From the NCBI GenBank assembly GCA_965197635.1, contig OZ240218.1, forward strand, positions 186,001 through 250,000: a stretch of 64,000 bases of DNA. Direction: 5' to 3'. Under the pieces are notes generated by a model. That model saw only the letters and a program-made list of their open reading frames with translations, searched no databases and was not told where the DNA came from. This document shows, in pieces, positions 8,721 through 17,747 of the stretch. Position 1 is the stretch's first letter, and the number at the start of each line of letters is the position of its first letter. Made by a program: the position numbers and the translations under genes. Source of the DNA: Bin87 sp965197635 (lineage in GTDB: Bacteria; Chloroflexota; Dehalococcoidia; Lucifugimonadales; UBA3495).

Positions 8721-9290
8721 CTATGGCTGACGCGGCCCGAAGGCGAAAATATCAGCTACCTGGCAACTGAAACCGGGCAGAACCGGTTCGCAGGTCAGGG
8801 TGTCGCCGACGCCAAAACTGTGCACAGTTCCGTCCACGTAGTGCGCGAACACTTCCCGCGTTTCGGGATATGCTACCAGCACCACACGGGCGCCGGCGTC
8901 AAGCCACATTTGTGTTTTTGAGTCGACTTCCGGCTGTCGGTCGTCAGGGGAAACCACTTCCAATACCAGGTCGGGAATAACGTCAGCGTAACCTCTGAGC
9001 GAGGGCCGCTCTGCCATGCGCTCATACGAGATGAACCCAAAATCAGGCGCACGCATGGTGTCAGGGTTCCGCTCAATATTGACCCCTGTTTCGGCAGCGA
9101 TACCGTGGCCCAGGTCATGGTCTTCCACATGATTGCCAATCCGTCTGCCGAAACGTTCTGCGATTCTGCCGTGTTCGTGGCTGGCCGGTGGCGTTTCTAT
9201 CAACTCTCCCCTCACCAATTCGTACCGCTTGCCGTCATCTGGCAGTGCCAGCACTTCTTCAGCGGTCATCAGTTTTTTGGCGGTAGTCAT
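8721..9290 (-). CDS. Uma2 family (DUF820) putative endonuclease
   Basis: 189 residues with AGGAGG upstream of ATG 9290. Motifs: KRYELVRGELIETPPAS, HGRIAERFGRRIGNHVEDH, MRAPDFGFISYERMAERP and PDLVLEVVSPDDRQPEVDSK followed by TQMWLDAGARVVLVAYPE. It is clearly a paralogue of the genes at 8155 and 12737; similarity is strongest to 12737 (shared DSKTQMWLDAG). This and 8155-8703 are transcribed together. Confidence 0.88.
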   Translation of the reverse strand: MTTAKKLMTAEEVLALPDDGKRYELVRGELIETPPASHEHGRIAERFGRRIGNHVEDHDLGHGIAAETGVNIERNPDTMRAPDFGFISYERMAERPSLRGYADVIPDLVLEVVSPDDRQPEVDSKTQMWLDAGARVVLVAYPETREVFAHYVDGTVHSFGVGDTLTCEPVLPGFSCQVADIFAFGPRQP

Positions 9291-9305
9291 TGGCAGACCT
9301 CCTGT

Positions 9306-9542
9306 TTATTGCGCCGCGCCGTTGCCGTTTCTTGCCCTGATGCGAGCGGTGCTACCGAGACCTAAAATCGCTCCCACTGAGGCTTTGATAATCCAGTCCG
9401 CAATATCAAGCAAGTTGGATTGAGCAGTCGTTAGCTCACGGTCGGGAATTGGCGATAGCCACATCGCGATTCCTATGCCAGCGACAAACAGGGTGAACGG
9501 GACGATAAGCTGCACAAAGACGGGCATTTCGCGCCGGGTCAT
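9306..9542 (-). CDS. Small two-segment membrane protein (cassette copy 1, gene B)
   Basis: 78 residues with two membrane segments (VQLIVPFTLFVAGIGIAMWL and ADWIIKASVGAILGLG). The block LTTAQSNLLDIADWIIKASV matches LAPAQKQVVELADWLVKGAV of the protein at 49698-49919, so the two are paralogues. As there, a shorter one-segment membrane protein is encoded just upstream. Function unknown; the size would allow a holin-like or accessory role, but nothing shows it. The start could also be ATG 9527. Confidence 0.65.
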   Translation of the reverse strand: MTRREMPVFVQLIVPFTLFVAGIGIAMWLSPIPDRELTTAQSNLLDIADWIIKASVGAILGLGSTARIRARNGNGAAQ

Positions 9543-9559
9543 CACAGCACCGGGTCAAT

Positions 9560-9706
9560 TCAGGATTGGCGTTCCGACCTGCTGGCCGGGCCGGTTTTGC
9601 CGGCGTTGCGACGATACCACACGATAACTCTGCCCACGCCTACCACGAAACCGACGATGCCAAGGCCCACGAAGGCCATACCGATGAACGGCGTAATCTG
9701 TTCCAT
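9560..9706 (-). CDS. Small single-pass membrane protein (cassette copy 1, gene A)
   Basis: 48 residues starting MEQITPFIGMAFVGLGIVGF, with a strong GGGAGGAGG site before ATG 9706. There is one membrane segment, then a basic tail (WYRRNAGKTG). It is paired with the 9306-9542 gene; the same pair occurs at 49698-50080. Confidence 0.6.
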   Translation of the reverse strand: MEQITPFIGMAFVGLGIVGFVVGVGRVIVWYRRNAGKTGPASRSERQS

Positions 9707-9796
9707 TTCAGTCCTCCTCCCGCCTTTGCTGTTATAGTACAGCAAAATAAAGCGCATCCGATTACCGGAACGGGCACCGCAGGGAGTGTAAGCGCG

Positions 9797-9973
9797 ATGC
9801 GATTGGTCAACAACGCCATTTTGTTTGTAGGCGTGCCGGCAGGCGTCCTAGTCAGCCTTGACATTGGTGGACAGTTGGATGTCCCACAATGGCTGCTTTT
9901 CGTTGCTTACCTGACCATTGGCCTGATTCTGGTGGCTGGCATATTCGTGGGCATTTTCAGCAAGGTCGAGTAG
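9797..9973 (+). CDS. Small two-segment membrane protein
   Basis: 58 residues with two hydrophobic stretches (AILFVGVPAGVLVSL and WLLFVAYLTIGLILVAGIFV). ATG 9797 follows AGGGAG at about 10 nt. It is divergent from the 9560 gene, with about 90 bp between starts. No family recognised. Confidence 0.5.
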   Translation: MRLVNNAILFVGVPAGVLVSLDIGGQLDVPQWLLFVAYLTIGLILVAGIFVGIFSKVE

Positions 9974-9988
9974 CCAATCCCTGTTGAA

Positions 9989-12724
9989 TCAGACTGCCCT
10001 ACCCGCCCGCGCCAGGTTCAGCGCCAGCAGCCGCTCGAGTATCTCCCCCTCCGGCAAATCCGCCGGCCAGCCGTAGGCGTCGGCTACGGCGCCGTCCAAC
10101 TTGGCGTGGGCGTTGGCCAACCAGGTGGGATACTCATTGTAGAGGTTGGTCAGCGTGCGGCGGCGCAGTTGCGCCGGGGTGAGCGCCGGGTTGCCCTCGG
10201 CGTCAGTAGGATTCAGCCAATTCTCCCGCAGGCGGTTCAACTCGGCGGCGGCGCTGGCGATGGTGGCGCGCTGCTCGTCGGCGGGATGGGGAAAGGGGAA
10301 GGTTGCAAAGCAGGTGGTGATTATATAGCGTGGCCGGCTTTCCAGTTGTGTACCCATTGCCGATGTCCAAACCGCATGTATGTGACTGTGCAATATGCCA
10401 AAAAAGTAATTGTCACTCCTCGCGAACACCACGATAGTGTTGTCGGGTAGTACACTGCCATCAATGTATGAAAATAGGCGATGTTTGGCGACTTCACTGG
10501 TTCCGATATAACGAGGCAAGCCGTCAAGAGCGTGGCGCATTTCAATGCGAGGGCGTCCGTGCAGCCACCAGTTGCTTTTCAGCCTGGCGTCCCGGTGTTT
10601 ATCCCGCTGTGGCTTGACCACGGAGCGCACATACTCGAAAGGAGCTTCGTACAGGGCGGCGTCCGCTTCCGACATATCAGAGCCAAAGTCGATTATCCAC
10701 ATATCGCGCGACACTTGATTAATATCACGGCCGACCAGCCACGGCTTGACGATATCACTATTGGGTTTGCCGTGCGGATTGGGCTGCCGGAGCATATCCT
10801 CTGCAACTTCTCGGCTAATCTCGAATGGCCCGTGTTTCTTTTCCCCGGCAAAACTGATACCGGCATTTTCGGCTAGTGGTAGTGCTTGAGTCAGGTCAAC
10901 GCCAGCAGTAAGGTCAGAGTAAATGCCAGCGACTTGCTGCCCATCCAGCACGCGCTCGCTCTCGCTGCCACCGTCAAAACAGACGATAGCGATATGCACA
11001 CTGGCACCATCCAAGACCCAGTCACGGTCAGCAATGGCATGGAAAATGCCGCCAGTTTCTTTGATGCGTGTCAGTGCCCGCCGGTTGCGCTGGAACCGTA
11101 TCGCCTGCGTGCCCAGCAGGCCGGCGCGCCTAGTTTGGCCGGCCTCAATCCGGGCGCGAGCCTTTTCAAACCAGTAACAGCACAGGTCACTGGAATTGGG
11201 GATGCGGTCGCCGTATAGGTTATAAACGGCATTGGCGTATTCATCACCCAATTGCCGCAAAAATGAAAGGCTGCCCAAAAACGGCGGGTTCCCCACAATA
11301 AACTCCGCCGCCGGCCACTCCGGTTCGGCGGGGTTGTCCGGGTCGGATAAGTCCAAAATAGCATCGGCCTGCCGGATGGTATCCAGCGGGGTCAGTATCG
11401 GGCTGTGAGTGTAGGGAAAGCCGTTGGTCTGGTGCCACTGGATATAGCCAATCCAGAGGGCGGTGCGGGTCAGTTCGGCGGCGTAGTGGTTGATTTCGAT
11501 GCCCAGCATCTGGTCGGGCTGCACCGTGGGCGTCAGCCCGTGCCAGCCCTGCGCCGTTCCGAAGTCGATCACCTGCTTCTCCAAATCCAGCAGGGAGCGC
11601 AGCGCCAGATACAGAAAGTTGCCGCTGCCGCAGGCCGGGTCCAGCACGGTAACGCCGGCCAGCCGCTGCTGAAAAGCTTCCAACCGAGCACGGGCGGAAT
11701 CGGCATCGTCGTCGGCCAGTTCGCCTATGGTGGAGCGGGCGGCGTCCCACTCCCGGCGCAGGGGCTCCATCACCACCGGGTCCACCACCAGCATGATGTC
11801 GTCGGCGCCGGTGTAGTGCGCGCCCAGCTGGGAGCGTTTGGAGGCGTCCAGCGCCCGCTCGAACAGCGTGCCGAAAATCGACGGCTCGATGTTGCGCCAG
11901 TTCTTGCTGGTGGCCTCGCCCAGACGCTGCAGCGCAACCGCGCTCAACTCCACGCTGTCCGCCGCGTGAAACAGGTCGCCGTTGAAGTACGGAATCTCAT
12001 CAGCGCCGAACAGCCCGCCGCCGGCCATCTGGTCAAAGAGATTGGCTACGGCCTGATTGAACAGGTCGGGCCGGCGATACTGCTGGCGCACAATCTGGGT
12101 GAGCAGGCCACCGGGCAATAGCCCGGCATCCTCGGCGTAGAGGCAGAACACGATCCGGTTGAGATAGCGGGCCAGCCGTTCCGGGTCTTCCCGTCCCCCA
12201 TAGGCGGACTCCATATCGGCCACGATGTCGCGGAACAGGTTGGCCGTTTCCTGAGTAACTTCCTCTACGGTGCGGCTGGGCCGGAACTCGCCGGGCGCGA
12301 AGAAAGCATTGCGAAGTTTGGAGAGATTGTCGGGCCGGTCCAGTTCCGCAACGGGAATCACATGAAGGATGGTCTCCATCCCCGGAAAGTTGGTGCGAAT
12401 CTGTATCGTGTCAAAGGACGACACGATGAGCAGCGGCGGCGTTTTCAGATAAACCTGATAGCGCAGCAACTGGTTAATAGCCTCTGGCAGTTGCGCGTCG
12501 CTGCCCTTGAACTCCCAGCCGAACCGCTCTTCCAGATAGGCGTCGGCAAACCCGCCGGGCACCGATTTCTCGAAGGTAAAAACCTCTGGATTCCCGTAAG
12601 CCACTGGACTGGCATGGCCCACCAGCGCACAGATGTCGAGGAACATCTCCTGCGAGGCCTGCTTCTCGCCGAAGCCGATACCATGCCACTTGGCGATGAA
12701 ATCCTGGGGTGCCATATCGGGCAT
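9989..12724 (-). CDS. MmeI-like (type IIL) restriction-modification fusion protein
   Basis: 911 residues. The N-terminus carries a PD-(D/E)xK-like site in the FGWEFKG region (about 70). A helical spacer leads to an adenine-DNA methyltransferase with motif I LDPACGSGNFLYLAL (about 360) and motif IV GNPPFLGS. The C-terminal third should be the target recognition domain. The ending (LRENWLNP, LTNLYNEYPTWL, DAYGWP) is typical of this family. Such single polypeptides methylate one strand and cut at a distance. An alternative is a nuclease-dead methyltransferase of a larger system, but no BREX or DISARM partner is present. It is flanked by Uma2 genes. Confidence 0.88.
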   Translation of the reverse strand: MPDMAPQDFIAKWHGIGFGEKQASQEMFLDICALVGHASPVAYGNPEVFTFEKSVPGGFADAYLEERFGWEFKGSDAQLPEAINQLLRYQVYLKTPPLLIVSSFDTIQIRTNFPGMETILHVIPVAELDRPDNLSKLRNAFFAPGEFRPSRTVEEVTQETANLFRDIVADMESAYGGREDPERLARYLNRIVFCLYAEDAGLLPGGLLTQIVRQQYRRPDLFNQAVANLFDQMAGGGLFGADEIPYFNGDLFHAADSVELSAVALQRLGEATSKNWRNIEPSIFGTLFERALDASKRSQLGAHYTGADDIMLVVDPVVMEPLRREWDAARSTIGELADDDADSARARLEAFQQRLAGVTVLDPACGSGNFLYLALRSLLDLEKQVIDFGTAQGWHGLTPTVQPDQMLGIEINHYAAELTRTALWIGYIQWHQTNGFPYTHSPILTPLDTIRQADAILDLSDPDNPAEPEWPAAEFIVGNPPFLGSLSFLRQLGDEYANAVYNLYGDRIPNSSDLCCYWFEKARARIEAGQTRRAGLLGTQAIRFQRNRRALTRIKETGGIFHAIADRDWVLDGASVHIAIVCFDGGSESERVLDGQQVAGIYSDLTAGVDLTQALPLAENAGISFAGEKKHGPFEISREVAEDMLRQPNPHGKPNSDIVKPWLVGRDINQVSRDMWIIDFGSDMSEADAALYEAPFEYVRSVVKPQRDKHRDARLKSNWWLHGRPRIEMRHALDGLPRYIGTSEVAKHRLFSYIDGSVLPDNTIVVFARSDNYFFGILHSHIHAVWTSAMGTQLESRPRYIITTCFATFPFPHPADEQRATIASAAAELNRLRENWLNPTDAEGNPALTPAQLRRRTLTNLYNEYPTWLANAHAKLDGAVADAYGWPADLPEGEILERLLALNLARAGRAV

Positions 12725-12736
12725 TGTAAAGGGGAT

Positions 12737-13291
12737 TCAGTAGGCGAAGATGTCGGCCACGGCGCAGGCGAAACCGGGCAGCACCGGGTCGCAGGTGAGG
12801 GTGTCACTGATACCGAATCGCTCGATCCTGCCGTCGTCGTGGTGGGCAACTATCTCCTGGCTGCCAATATACGCCACCAGAACCAGCCGCACGCCGGCGT
12901 CCAGCCACATTTGCGTCTTGCTATCTACCGCCGCTGCCCGGTAATCGATTGCAACCACTTCCGCTACCAAATCGGGGATTATTTCGGAGTAACCGCTGGC
13001 CGGCGGCGCGCCTGCAATACGCTCGTGCGATATGAAAGCGTAATCGGGAGCCCGCACCGTATCCGGGTCACGTCCAATATAAACTCCGGTTTCGGCGGCG
13101 CGGGTATCACCAAGGTCGTGTAATTCAACGAAGTTGCCGATACGCCGGCCAATCCGGTCGGTGACTGCGCCATGCCGGTCGCTCGCGGGCGCCATTGTTA
13201 TCAGTTCTCCTCGCAGCAGCTCATATCGTTTGCCGTCATCGGGGAGCGACAGCAGGTCTCCGGCGGTCAGCAGTCTTTTGGCGGTGGTCAT
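12737..13291 (-). CDS. Uma2 family (DUF820) putative endonuclease
   Basis: 184 residues from ATG 13291 (MTTAKRLLTAGDLLSLPDDG), with GGAG upstream. Family blocks: KRYELLRGELITMAPAS, VRAPDYAFISHERI, PDLVAEVVAIDYRAAAVDSK, TQMWLDAGVRLVLVAY. The usual SPDDR after EVV is replaced by AIDYR, a change beside the predicted active site. The stop lies 12 bp before the MmeI-like gene, and both read the same way, so they may be co-transcribed. Confidence 0.87.
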   Translation of the reverse strand: MTTAKRLLTAGDLLSLPDDGKRYELLRGELITMAPASDRHGAVTDRIGRRIGNFVELHDLGDTRAAETGVYIGRDPDTVRAPDYAFISHERIAGAPPASGYSEIIPDLVAEVVAIDYRAAAVDSKTQMWLDAGVRLVLVAYIGSQEIVAHHDDGRIERFGISDTLTCDPVLPGFACAVADIFAY

Positions 13292-13364
13292 AGCCGATGT
13301 CTCCGGTGCGAGCGGCAAAGGAATCAGTAGCTTGCCGGACAGTATAACGAACCTGCCGGCCTTT

Positions 13365-14612
13365 TCAGGGGATAAGTCGCACAAAGCGTCGCCGGCCGGC
13401 ACGAACGACGTCGCCGGCAGCCAACGTGAGCGACTCGCCGGCCGCCGCGCTCGCCCGCTGACCGTCGCTGCGTATCACTTCCACCGCGCCCTGACCCACC
13501 AAGCGGCGCGCTTCGCTGTTGCTTGACGCTAAACCCGTCTGTACCAGCAACTGGTTGGTAGACAGCCCGGCCACGGCAGCCAGGCCGACCTCCGGCATAT
13601 CGTCAGGCAGATCGCGCCGCTGCACCACCTGCTCGAAATGGGCTTCGGCGGTGTTGGCTGCGTCGGTATCGTGGAAGACGGCGGTGATGCGGCGGGCCAG
13701 CCCCTTCTTAAAATCCATGGGATTGGCGGATTCCGATTCCATCGCCTGCTGCATTTCGGCGATGTCGGCGTCGGGCACGTCGGTCAGGTATTCGTAGTAG
13801 GAGGTTATCAGGCTGTCGGGCAGGGACATGAGCTTGCCGTACATCTCCTGGGGCGGCTCTTCCAGCGCGACGTAGTTGTCCAGACTCTTGCTCATCTTCT
13901 GGACGCCGTCCGTGCCCACCAGGATGGGCATCATGAAGCACTGCTGCGGGGTCTGGCCCATCATGCCCTGGAGTTCCCGGCCCACCAGGAGGTTGAACAT
14001 TTGGTCGGTGCCGCCGAACTCCACGTCCGACTCGATGACCACGGAATCATAGGCCTGCATCAGGGGGTACAACATCTCGGTGATGGCGATGGGCTGGTTT
14101 TGGGAGTAGCGGTTGGCGAAGTCCTCCCGGTGCAGGAACTGGTTGATGGTAAAACGGCTGGTCAGCTCGATGACGTTGGCCAGGGTGAACTCGCCGAACC
14201 ACTGGCTCTGCCATTCCACCTGGGTACGCTCACGGTCCACCACCTTGAAGAACTGGCGCATGTACGACTCGGCGTTTTCCAGGACCTCGGCGTGGGTGAG
14301 CATGGTACGAGTCGCCGAGCGGCCGGACGGGTCTCCGATCTGCGCCGTCCAGTCACCCACGATGAGGATGACCTGGTGGCCCAGATCCTGCAGCTGGCGG
14401 AGCTTGCGGAGGCCCACCACATGGCCCAGATGAATGTCCGGCCGGCTGGGGTCGAAGCCCATCTTGAGCCGCAGGGGACGGCCACGCTGCAGCATGGCCG
14501 TGAACTCCTCCTCGGAGATGATGCGGCTCACCCCCCGCCGGGTGATGGTGGACAGGTTATCAGGGATTTGAACTTGGCTGGTCAACACACACCTCGTATG
14601 CCGGGTCATCAT
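13365..14612 (-). CDS. tyrS: Tyrosyl-tRNA synthetase
   Basis: 415 residues. It charges tRNA-Tyr. Class I signatures: HLGHVVGLRKL (HIGH motif, about 61) and KMSKS (about 233), with VGDWTAQIGDPSGRS and FGGTDQMFNLLVGRELQ between them. The C-terminus has an S4 RNA-binding domain (NSEARRLVGQGAVEV). The gapped arrangement resembles the TyrZ/type-2 branch. ATG 14612 lacks a clear binding site; TTG 14585 has GAGG 6 nt upstream and may be the true start. ribF lies 12 bp upstream on the same strand. Confidence 0.95.
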   Translation of the reverse strand: MMTRHTRCVLTSQVQIPDNLSTITRRGVSRIISEEEFTAMLQRGRPLRLKMGFDPSRPDIHLGHVVGLRKLRQLQDLGHQVILIVGDWTAQIGDPSGRSATRTMLTHAEVLENAESYMRQFFKVVDRERTQVEWQSQWFGEFTLANVIELTSRFTINQFLHREDFANRYSQNQPIAITEMLYPLMQAYDSVVIESDVEFGGTDQMFNLLVGRELQGMMGQTPQQCFMMPILVGTDGVQKMSKSLDNYVALEEPPQEMYGKLMSLPDSLITSYYEYLTDVPDADIAEMQQAMESESANPMDFKKGLARRITAVFHDTDAANTAEAHFEQVVQRRDLPDDMPEVGLAAVAGLSTNQLLVQTGLASSNSEARRLVGQGAVEVIRSDGQRASAAAGESLTLAAGDVVRAGRRRFVRLIP

Positions 14613-14624
14613 TTGACCGGCGGA

Positions 14625-15611
14625 TTAGGCGTGGTCCAGCCGGTCGTGTTCCTCAAGAATAGAGCGGGCGTTCGTGACATCTCGGTTCATCTGCGTGATC
14701 AGCGCCTCGATGCCGTCGAAAGTTTCCTGGCCCCGCAGCCGTGAAACGAACTCCAGGCGCAGGTTCTCGTCATAAATGTCGTCCGAGAAATCAAGCAGGT
14801 GCGCCTCGATGAGGCGTTGGCTGAGGCCGAAGGTGGGTCGCACGCCGATACTGGTGGCCGCCATGTGGCGCACGCCGTTCACGGTGGCGTAGGTCGCGTA
14901 CACGCCGTCGGCGGGGATGACGAAGTTCTGGGTGGGAATGATGTTGGCGGTGGGAAAGCCGAGCTGGCGGCCCATCTTGGCGCCGTGTACGACCACGCCG
15001 TCGGTGGCGTAGGGCCGTCCCAGCAGGTACTCGGCGCCGTCCACGTTGCCATCGGCCAGGGCGTTGCGCACCCTTCGGCTGCGCACGGCGGAACCTTCCA
15101 GTTCCAGGGGCGACACGGTTTCCACCCAGAAACCCATAGCGGCGCCACGACGCCTCAGGTATTCGAGATTTCCGCTGCGGTTGCGTCCCAGGGCAAAGTC
15201 AGGCCCGGTCACGATGCCCCGCATCTGGAGGCAATCGACCAGCAGACGGGTGAACTCGTTGGCGTCCAGATTGGCCAACTCGTTGGTGAACTCCAGGCAA
15301 ATTACGCTCGCCACTCCCGCGTCGTAAAGCAACTGGACTTTTTCCTCTGGGGTAATGATCTTGGTGACCGTGCGCTCCGGGTTCACTACCTCGGCGGGAT
15401 GGTTGCTGAACGTGATGACGGTGGAGACGAGCGGCGGCTCGGCCATCTCGAACATCCGCTGCAAGAGGTGCCGGTGCCCCTGGTGTACGCCATCGAAAAC
15501 ACCGATGGTTATGACTGTTCCCACGCCGGGCTGGGGAGCGGCGTCGGCCAAAGCCTGACGAAAGGCCTCTCCACCGGGACTACGGGGATGCTCGTTTTCC
15601 GGAGTGGGCAT
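14625..15611 (-). CDS. ribF: Bifunctional riboflavin kinase / FAD synthetase
   Basis: 328 residues. It makes FMN and then FAD from riboflavin. The N-terminal nucleotidyltransferase shows GVFDGVHQGHRHLLQ and a central GPDFALGRNRSGN; the C-terminal kinase shows GRPYATDGVVVHGAKMGRQL and LGFPTANI. Both halves are complete. The start ATG 15611 gives a normal N-terminus (MPTPENEHP). A near-direct link to tyrS suggests one transcript. Confidence 0.95.
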   Translation of the reverse strand: MPTPENEHPRSPGGEAFRQALADAAPQPGVGTVITIGVFDGVHQGHRHLLQRMFEMAEPPLVSTVITFSNHPAEVVNPERTVTKIITPEEKVQLLYDAGVASVICLEFTNELANLDANEFTRLLVDCLQMRGIVTGPDFALGRNRSGNLEYLRRRGAAMGFWVETVSPLELEGSAVRSRRVRNALADGNVDGAEYLLGRPYATDGVVVHGAKMGRQLGFPTANIIPTQNFVIPADGVYATYATVNGVRHMAATSIGVRPTFGLSQRLIEAHLLDFSDDIYDENLRLEFVSRLRGQETFDGIEALITQMNRDVTNARSILEEHDRLDHA

Positions 15612-15882
15612 TGCAACTTGGCAGGCCGGCGAACCAAGTGGCAAACTTGGCAATGGCCGCGATTAAAACAGTGCGCCCAGCACGCGGCTGGTCAAAAGCA
15701 CGGGCTAATATTCTCTGGGGCGCAACATAGTGTGAACGATGGTAGCACACCCCCAGCAACCGGGCAAGCGCGACAGAAAACCGTCGGTTGGCGTTATACT
15801 GACGCACAACCGTCTGTCAAACGCAAATTGGTCAAAATACGCAGACGCCTCAATCGTCAACCCAACCCCGGTCAGTTCTAAA

Positions 15883-16491
15883 ATGCCCACGCGCAATTCC
15901 AACATGATGCGTGTTGCCAGTGGCGAGGCACGCGGCATCCGGCTGAAAGGCGCCGCGGTAGCCGGTATCCGGCCTACCACGGAAAGGGTGCGCGCCGCCA
16001 TCTTTAACATTTTAGAATCCAGTCAGGTTGTTGACCGGCGAGTGGTTGACCTGTTCGCCGGCACCGGCAGCCTGGGCATTGAAGCGCTGAGCCGCGGGGC
16101 CGCCTGGGCGGACTTTGTGGAGCGCAACCGCCGTCAGAGCGTGGACCTGCAGGATAACCTCAATCGCACCGGTTACGCCGGCGCGGGGCGGGTCCATTGC
16201 ACGGAGGCGCTGCGCTGGTTGAAGCAATCGGACGTCGTTGGCCCGGACGTCGTTGACCCGAAGGGAGGGCATTATGGCCTGGTTCTGCTGGATCCGCCCT
16301 ACCGTATGGGAGACCCGACGACGACCCTGGAAGCCCTGTCGGCATCGGGGTTGTTGGAAGGCGACGCCACCGTCGTGGTGGGACACAGCAGCCGCCTGGC
16401 ATTGTCCGACACCGTTGGTAACCTCCACCGATGCGACCGGCGCAAATATGGCGACAATGCGATAGCGTTCTACCGGGTCTCGGCGGGTTGA
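15883..16491 (+). CDS. rsmD: 16S rRNA (guanine966-N2)-methyltransferase RsmD
   Basis: 202 residues. Motifs: RVASGEARGIRLKG, RPTTERVRAAIFNIL, DLFAGTGSLGIEALSRGA (SAM site) and the catalytic LLDPPYRMG. It methylates G966 of 16S rRNA during small-subunit assembly. Starts at 15904 or 15907 (MMRVASG) are also possible. As in many bacteria it precedes coaD. The 270 bp before it contain the divergent ribF/rsmD promoter region, with no convincing hexamer pair. Confidence 0.93.
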   Translation: MPTRNSNMMRVASGEARGIRLKGAAVAGIRPTTERVRAAIFNILESSQVVDRRVVDLFAGTGSLGIEALSRGAAWADFVERNRRQSVDLQDNLNRTGYAGAGRVHCTEALRWLKQSDVVGPDVVDPKGGHYGLVLLDPPYRMGDPTTTLEALSASGLLEGDATVVVGHSSRLALSDTVGNLHRCDRRKYGDNAIAFYRVSAG

Positions 16492-16534
16492 ACGCATTGA
16501 CACTGGAATCAAATCAAGTTTGGAGAATTGCCGA

Positions 16535-17023
16535 ATGGTAACCGCTCTTTATCCGGGGACTTTTGACCCCGTAACAATGGGACATCTCAACGTGGCGCAA
16601 CGCGCGGCGCGGCTTTTTGGCACCCTGATCGTGGCGGTCTATGACACGCCATCCAAGAGTCTGCTGTTCAACACCGAGGAGCGCGTCAGCCTGATGCGGG
16701 AAGCGGTGGCGGACTTGGGCAACGTGAAAGTGTGTCCGTTCAACGGTTTGGTGGTGAAGACTGCGCGAGACCTGGGCGCGGACACCATCATCCGCGGACT
16801 GCGCAGCGGCCCCGATTTTGAGTACGAATCCCAGATGTTTTTTATGAACCGCCGGCTGGAGCCTGAGGTGGACATGGTATCCCTGATGAGCGACCAGGAG
16901 CATACGTTCATCAGTTCCAGCCTGCTCAAAGAGGTCGCGCAGTTGGGGGGAAACATTGCCGGCATGGTGCCGCTTCATGTGGCGCGGGCCCTTGCCGAGA
17001 AATACCAGTTGCCGCTGCGGTAG
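16535..17023 (+). CDS. coaD: Phosphopantetheine adenylyltransferase
   Basis: 162 residues. It transfers AMP from ATP to 4'-phosphopantetheine in coenzyme A synthesis. TALYPGTFDPVTMGHLNV carries the TFDPxTxGH nucleotidyl-transferase motif; RGLRSGPDFEYE and ISSSLLKEVAQLGG complete the active site. The start ATG 16535 has GGAG 10 nt upstream. It follows rsmD by 43 bp, the common rsmD-coaD pair. Confidence 0.96.
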   Translation: MVTALYPGTFDPVTMGHLNVAQRAARLFGTLIVAVYDTPSKSLLFNTEERVSLMREAVADLGNVKVCPFNGLVVKTARDLGADTIIRGLRSGPDFEYESQMFFMNRRLEPEVDMVSLMSDQEHTFISSSLLKEVAQLGGNIAGMVPLHVARALAEKYQLPLR

Positions 17024-17064
17024 CCGTCACCGGCAAGTCCTGCCGCCGGCGCAAGGGGGACATC

Positions 17065-17613
17065 ATAGACATCGATAACATCATCGACCGTATAGAGTTG
17101 CTGGTGGATTCCAGCAAGTCGGTACCGCTCAGCAGCAACGTGATGGTTGACAAGACCAAGCTCAATGAGCTGGTGGCGCAGTTGCGTATGGCCGTGCCGC
17201 AGGAAATTCACCGCGCCGAGGAGATGCTGTCCCGCAAGGACGACATCATGTCCTCGGCCGTTGCGGAAGCCCACCAGACCCGCCAGCACCTGGAGCAGGA
17301 TTTCCGAAGCCGGCTCAACGACAGTGAGCTGGGGCGTATGGCCGAGGAGGCGCTGCGCGAGGCGGAGACCAAGGCCAAACGCCTCATCGGGCAGGCCGAG
17401 CAGGAGGCGGAAAACCGGCGCAACCAGGCCGACGCCTACGCGCTGCGCACCCTCCGGGACCTGGAGCGGGAACTCAACGCTGCTACCGGTTCGGTCCGCA
17501 AGGGGATCGATATGCTGGCCGGCTCCGCGCTGGTGTCCGGGGCGAACCCGACGGCGCCTTCGCCCCGCGACTTCGCTCCCGACGAAGTATCGGAACGGGT
17601 CGGTTACCGGTAG
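17065..17613 (+). CDS. Coiled-coil protein of the ATP synthase subunit B/H-like type
   Basis: 182 residues, mostly long charged helix (EEALREAETKAKRLIGQAEQ). The N-terminus reads DIDNIIDRIELLVDSSK and VPLSSNVMVDKTKL, as I recall from similar Chloroflexota genes downstream of coaD. A clear AAGGGGGA site (17053-17060) lies 5 nt before ATA 17065, so initiation may occur at this unusual AUA codon; TTG 17098 is the next option but would drop the conserved N-terminus and has no site. A role in cell envelope or division scaffolding is possible but not shown. Confidence 0.75.
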   Translation: MDIDNIIDRIELLVDSSKSVPLSSNVMVDKTKLNELVAQLRMAVPQEIHRAEEMLSRKDDIMSSAVAEAHQTRQHLEQDFRSRLNDSELGRMAEEALREAETKAKRLIGQAEQEAENRRNQADAYALRTLRDLERELNAATGSVRKGIDMLAGSALVSGANPTAPSPRDFAPDEVSERVGYR

Positions 17614-17716
17614 CAGGGCGTATTTCGAGGCTCAAAACGCGGGTGTGAATCACCGTTTGCACCCGTGGAGTTGCCCACGTGCGCGAATCCGGTACGCCCT
17701 GGGTTCGGTTTTGTGC

Positions 17717-17747
17717 TTGACACAACCGCGCCGTTGGGGTGTAGAAT
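17717..17747 (+). promoter_or_regulatory. Promoter upstream of the bifunctional nuclease gene
   Basis: A perfect TTGACA (17717-17722) is followed after 19 bp by TAGAAT (17742-17747). It lies 83 bp before the next ATG. Confidence 0.55.

Noticed and set aside
13638..15881. Two long plus-strand frames opposite tyrS and ribF
   Set aside because: Shadows of well-recognised minus-strand genes.
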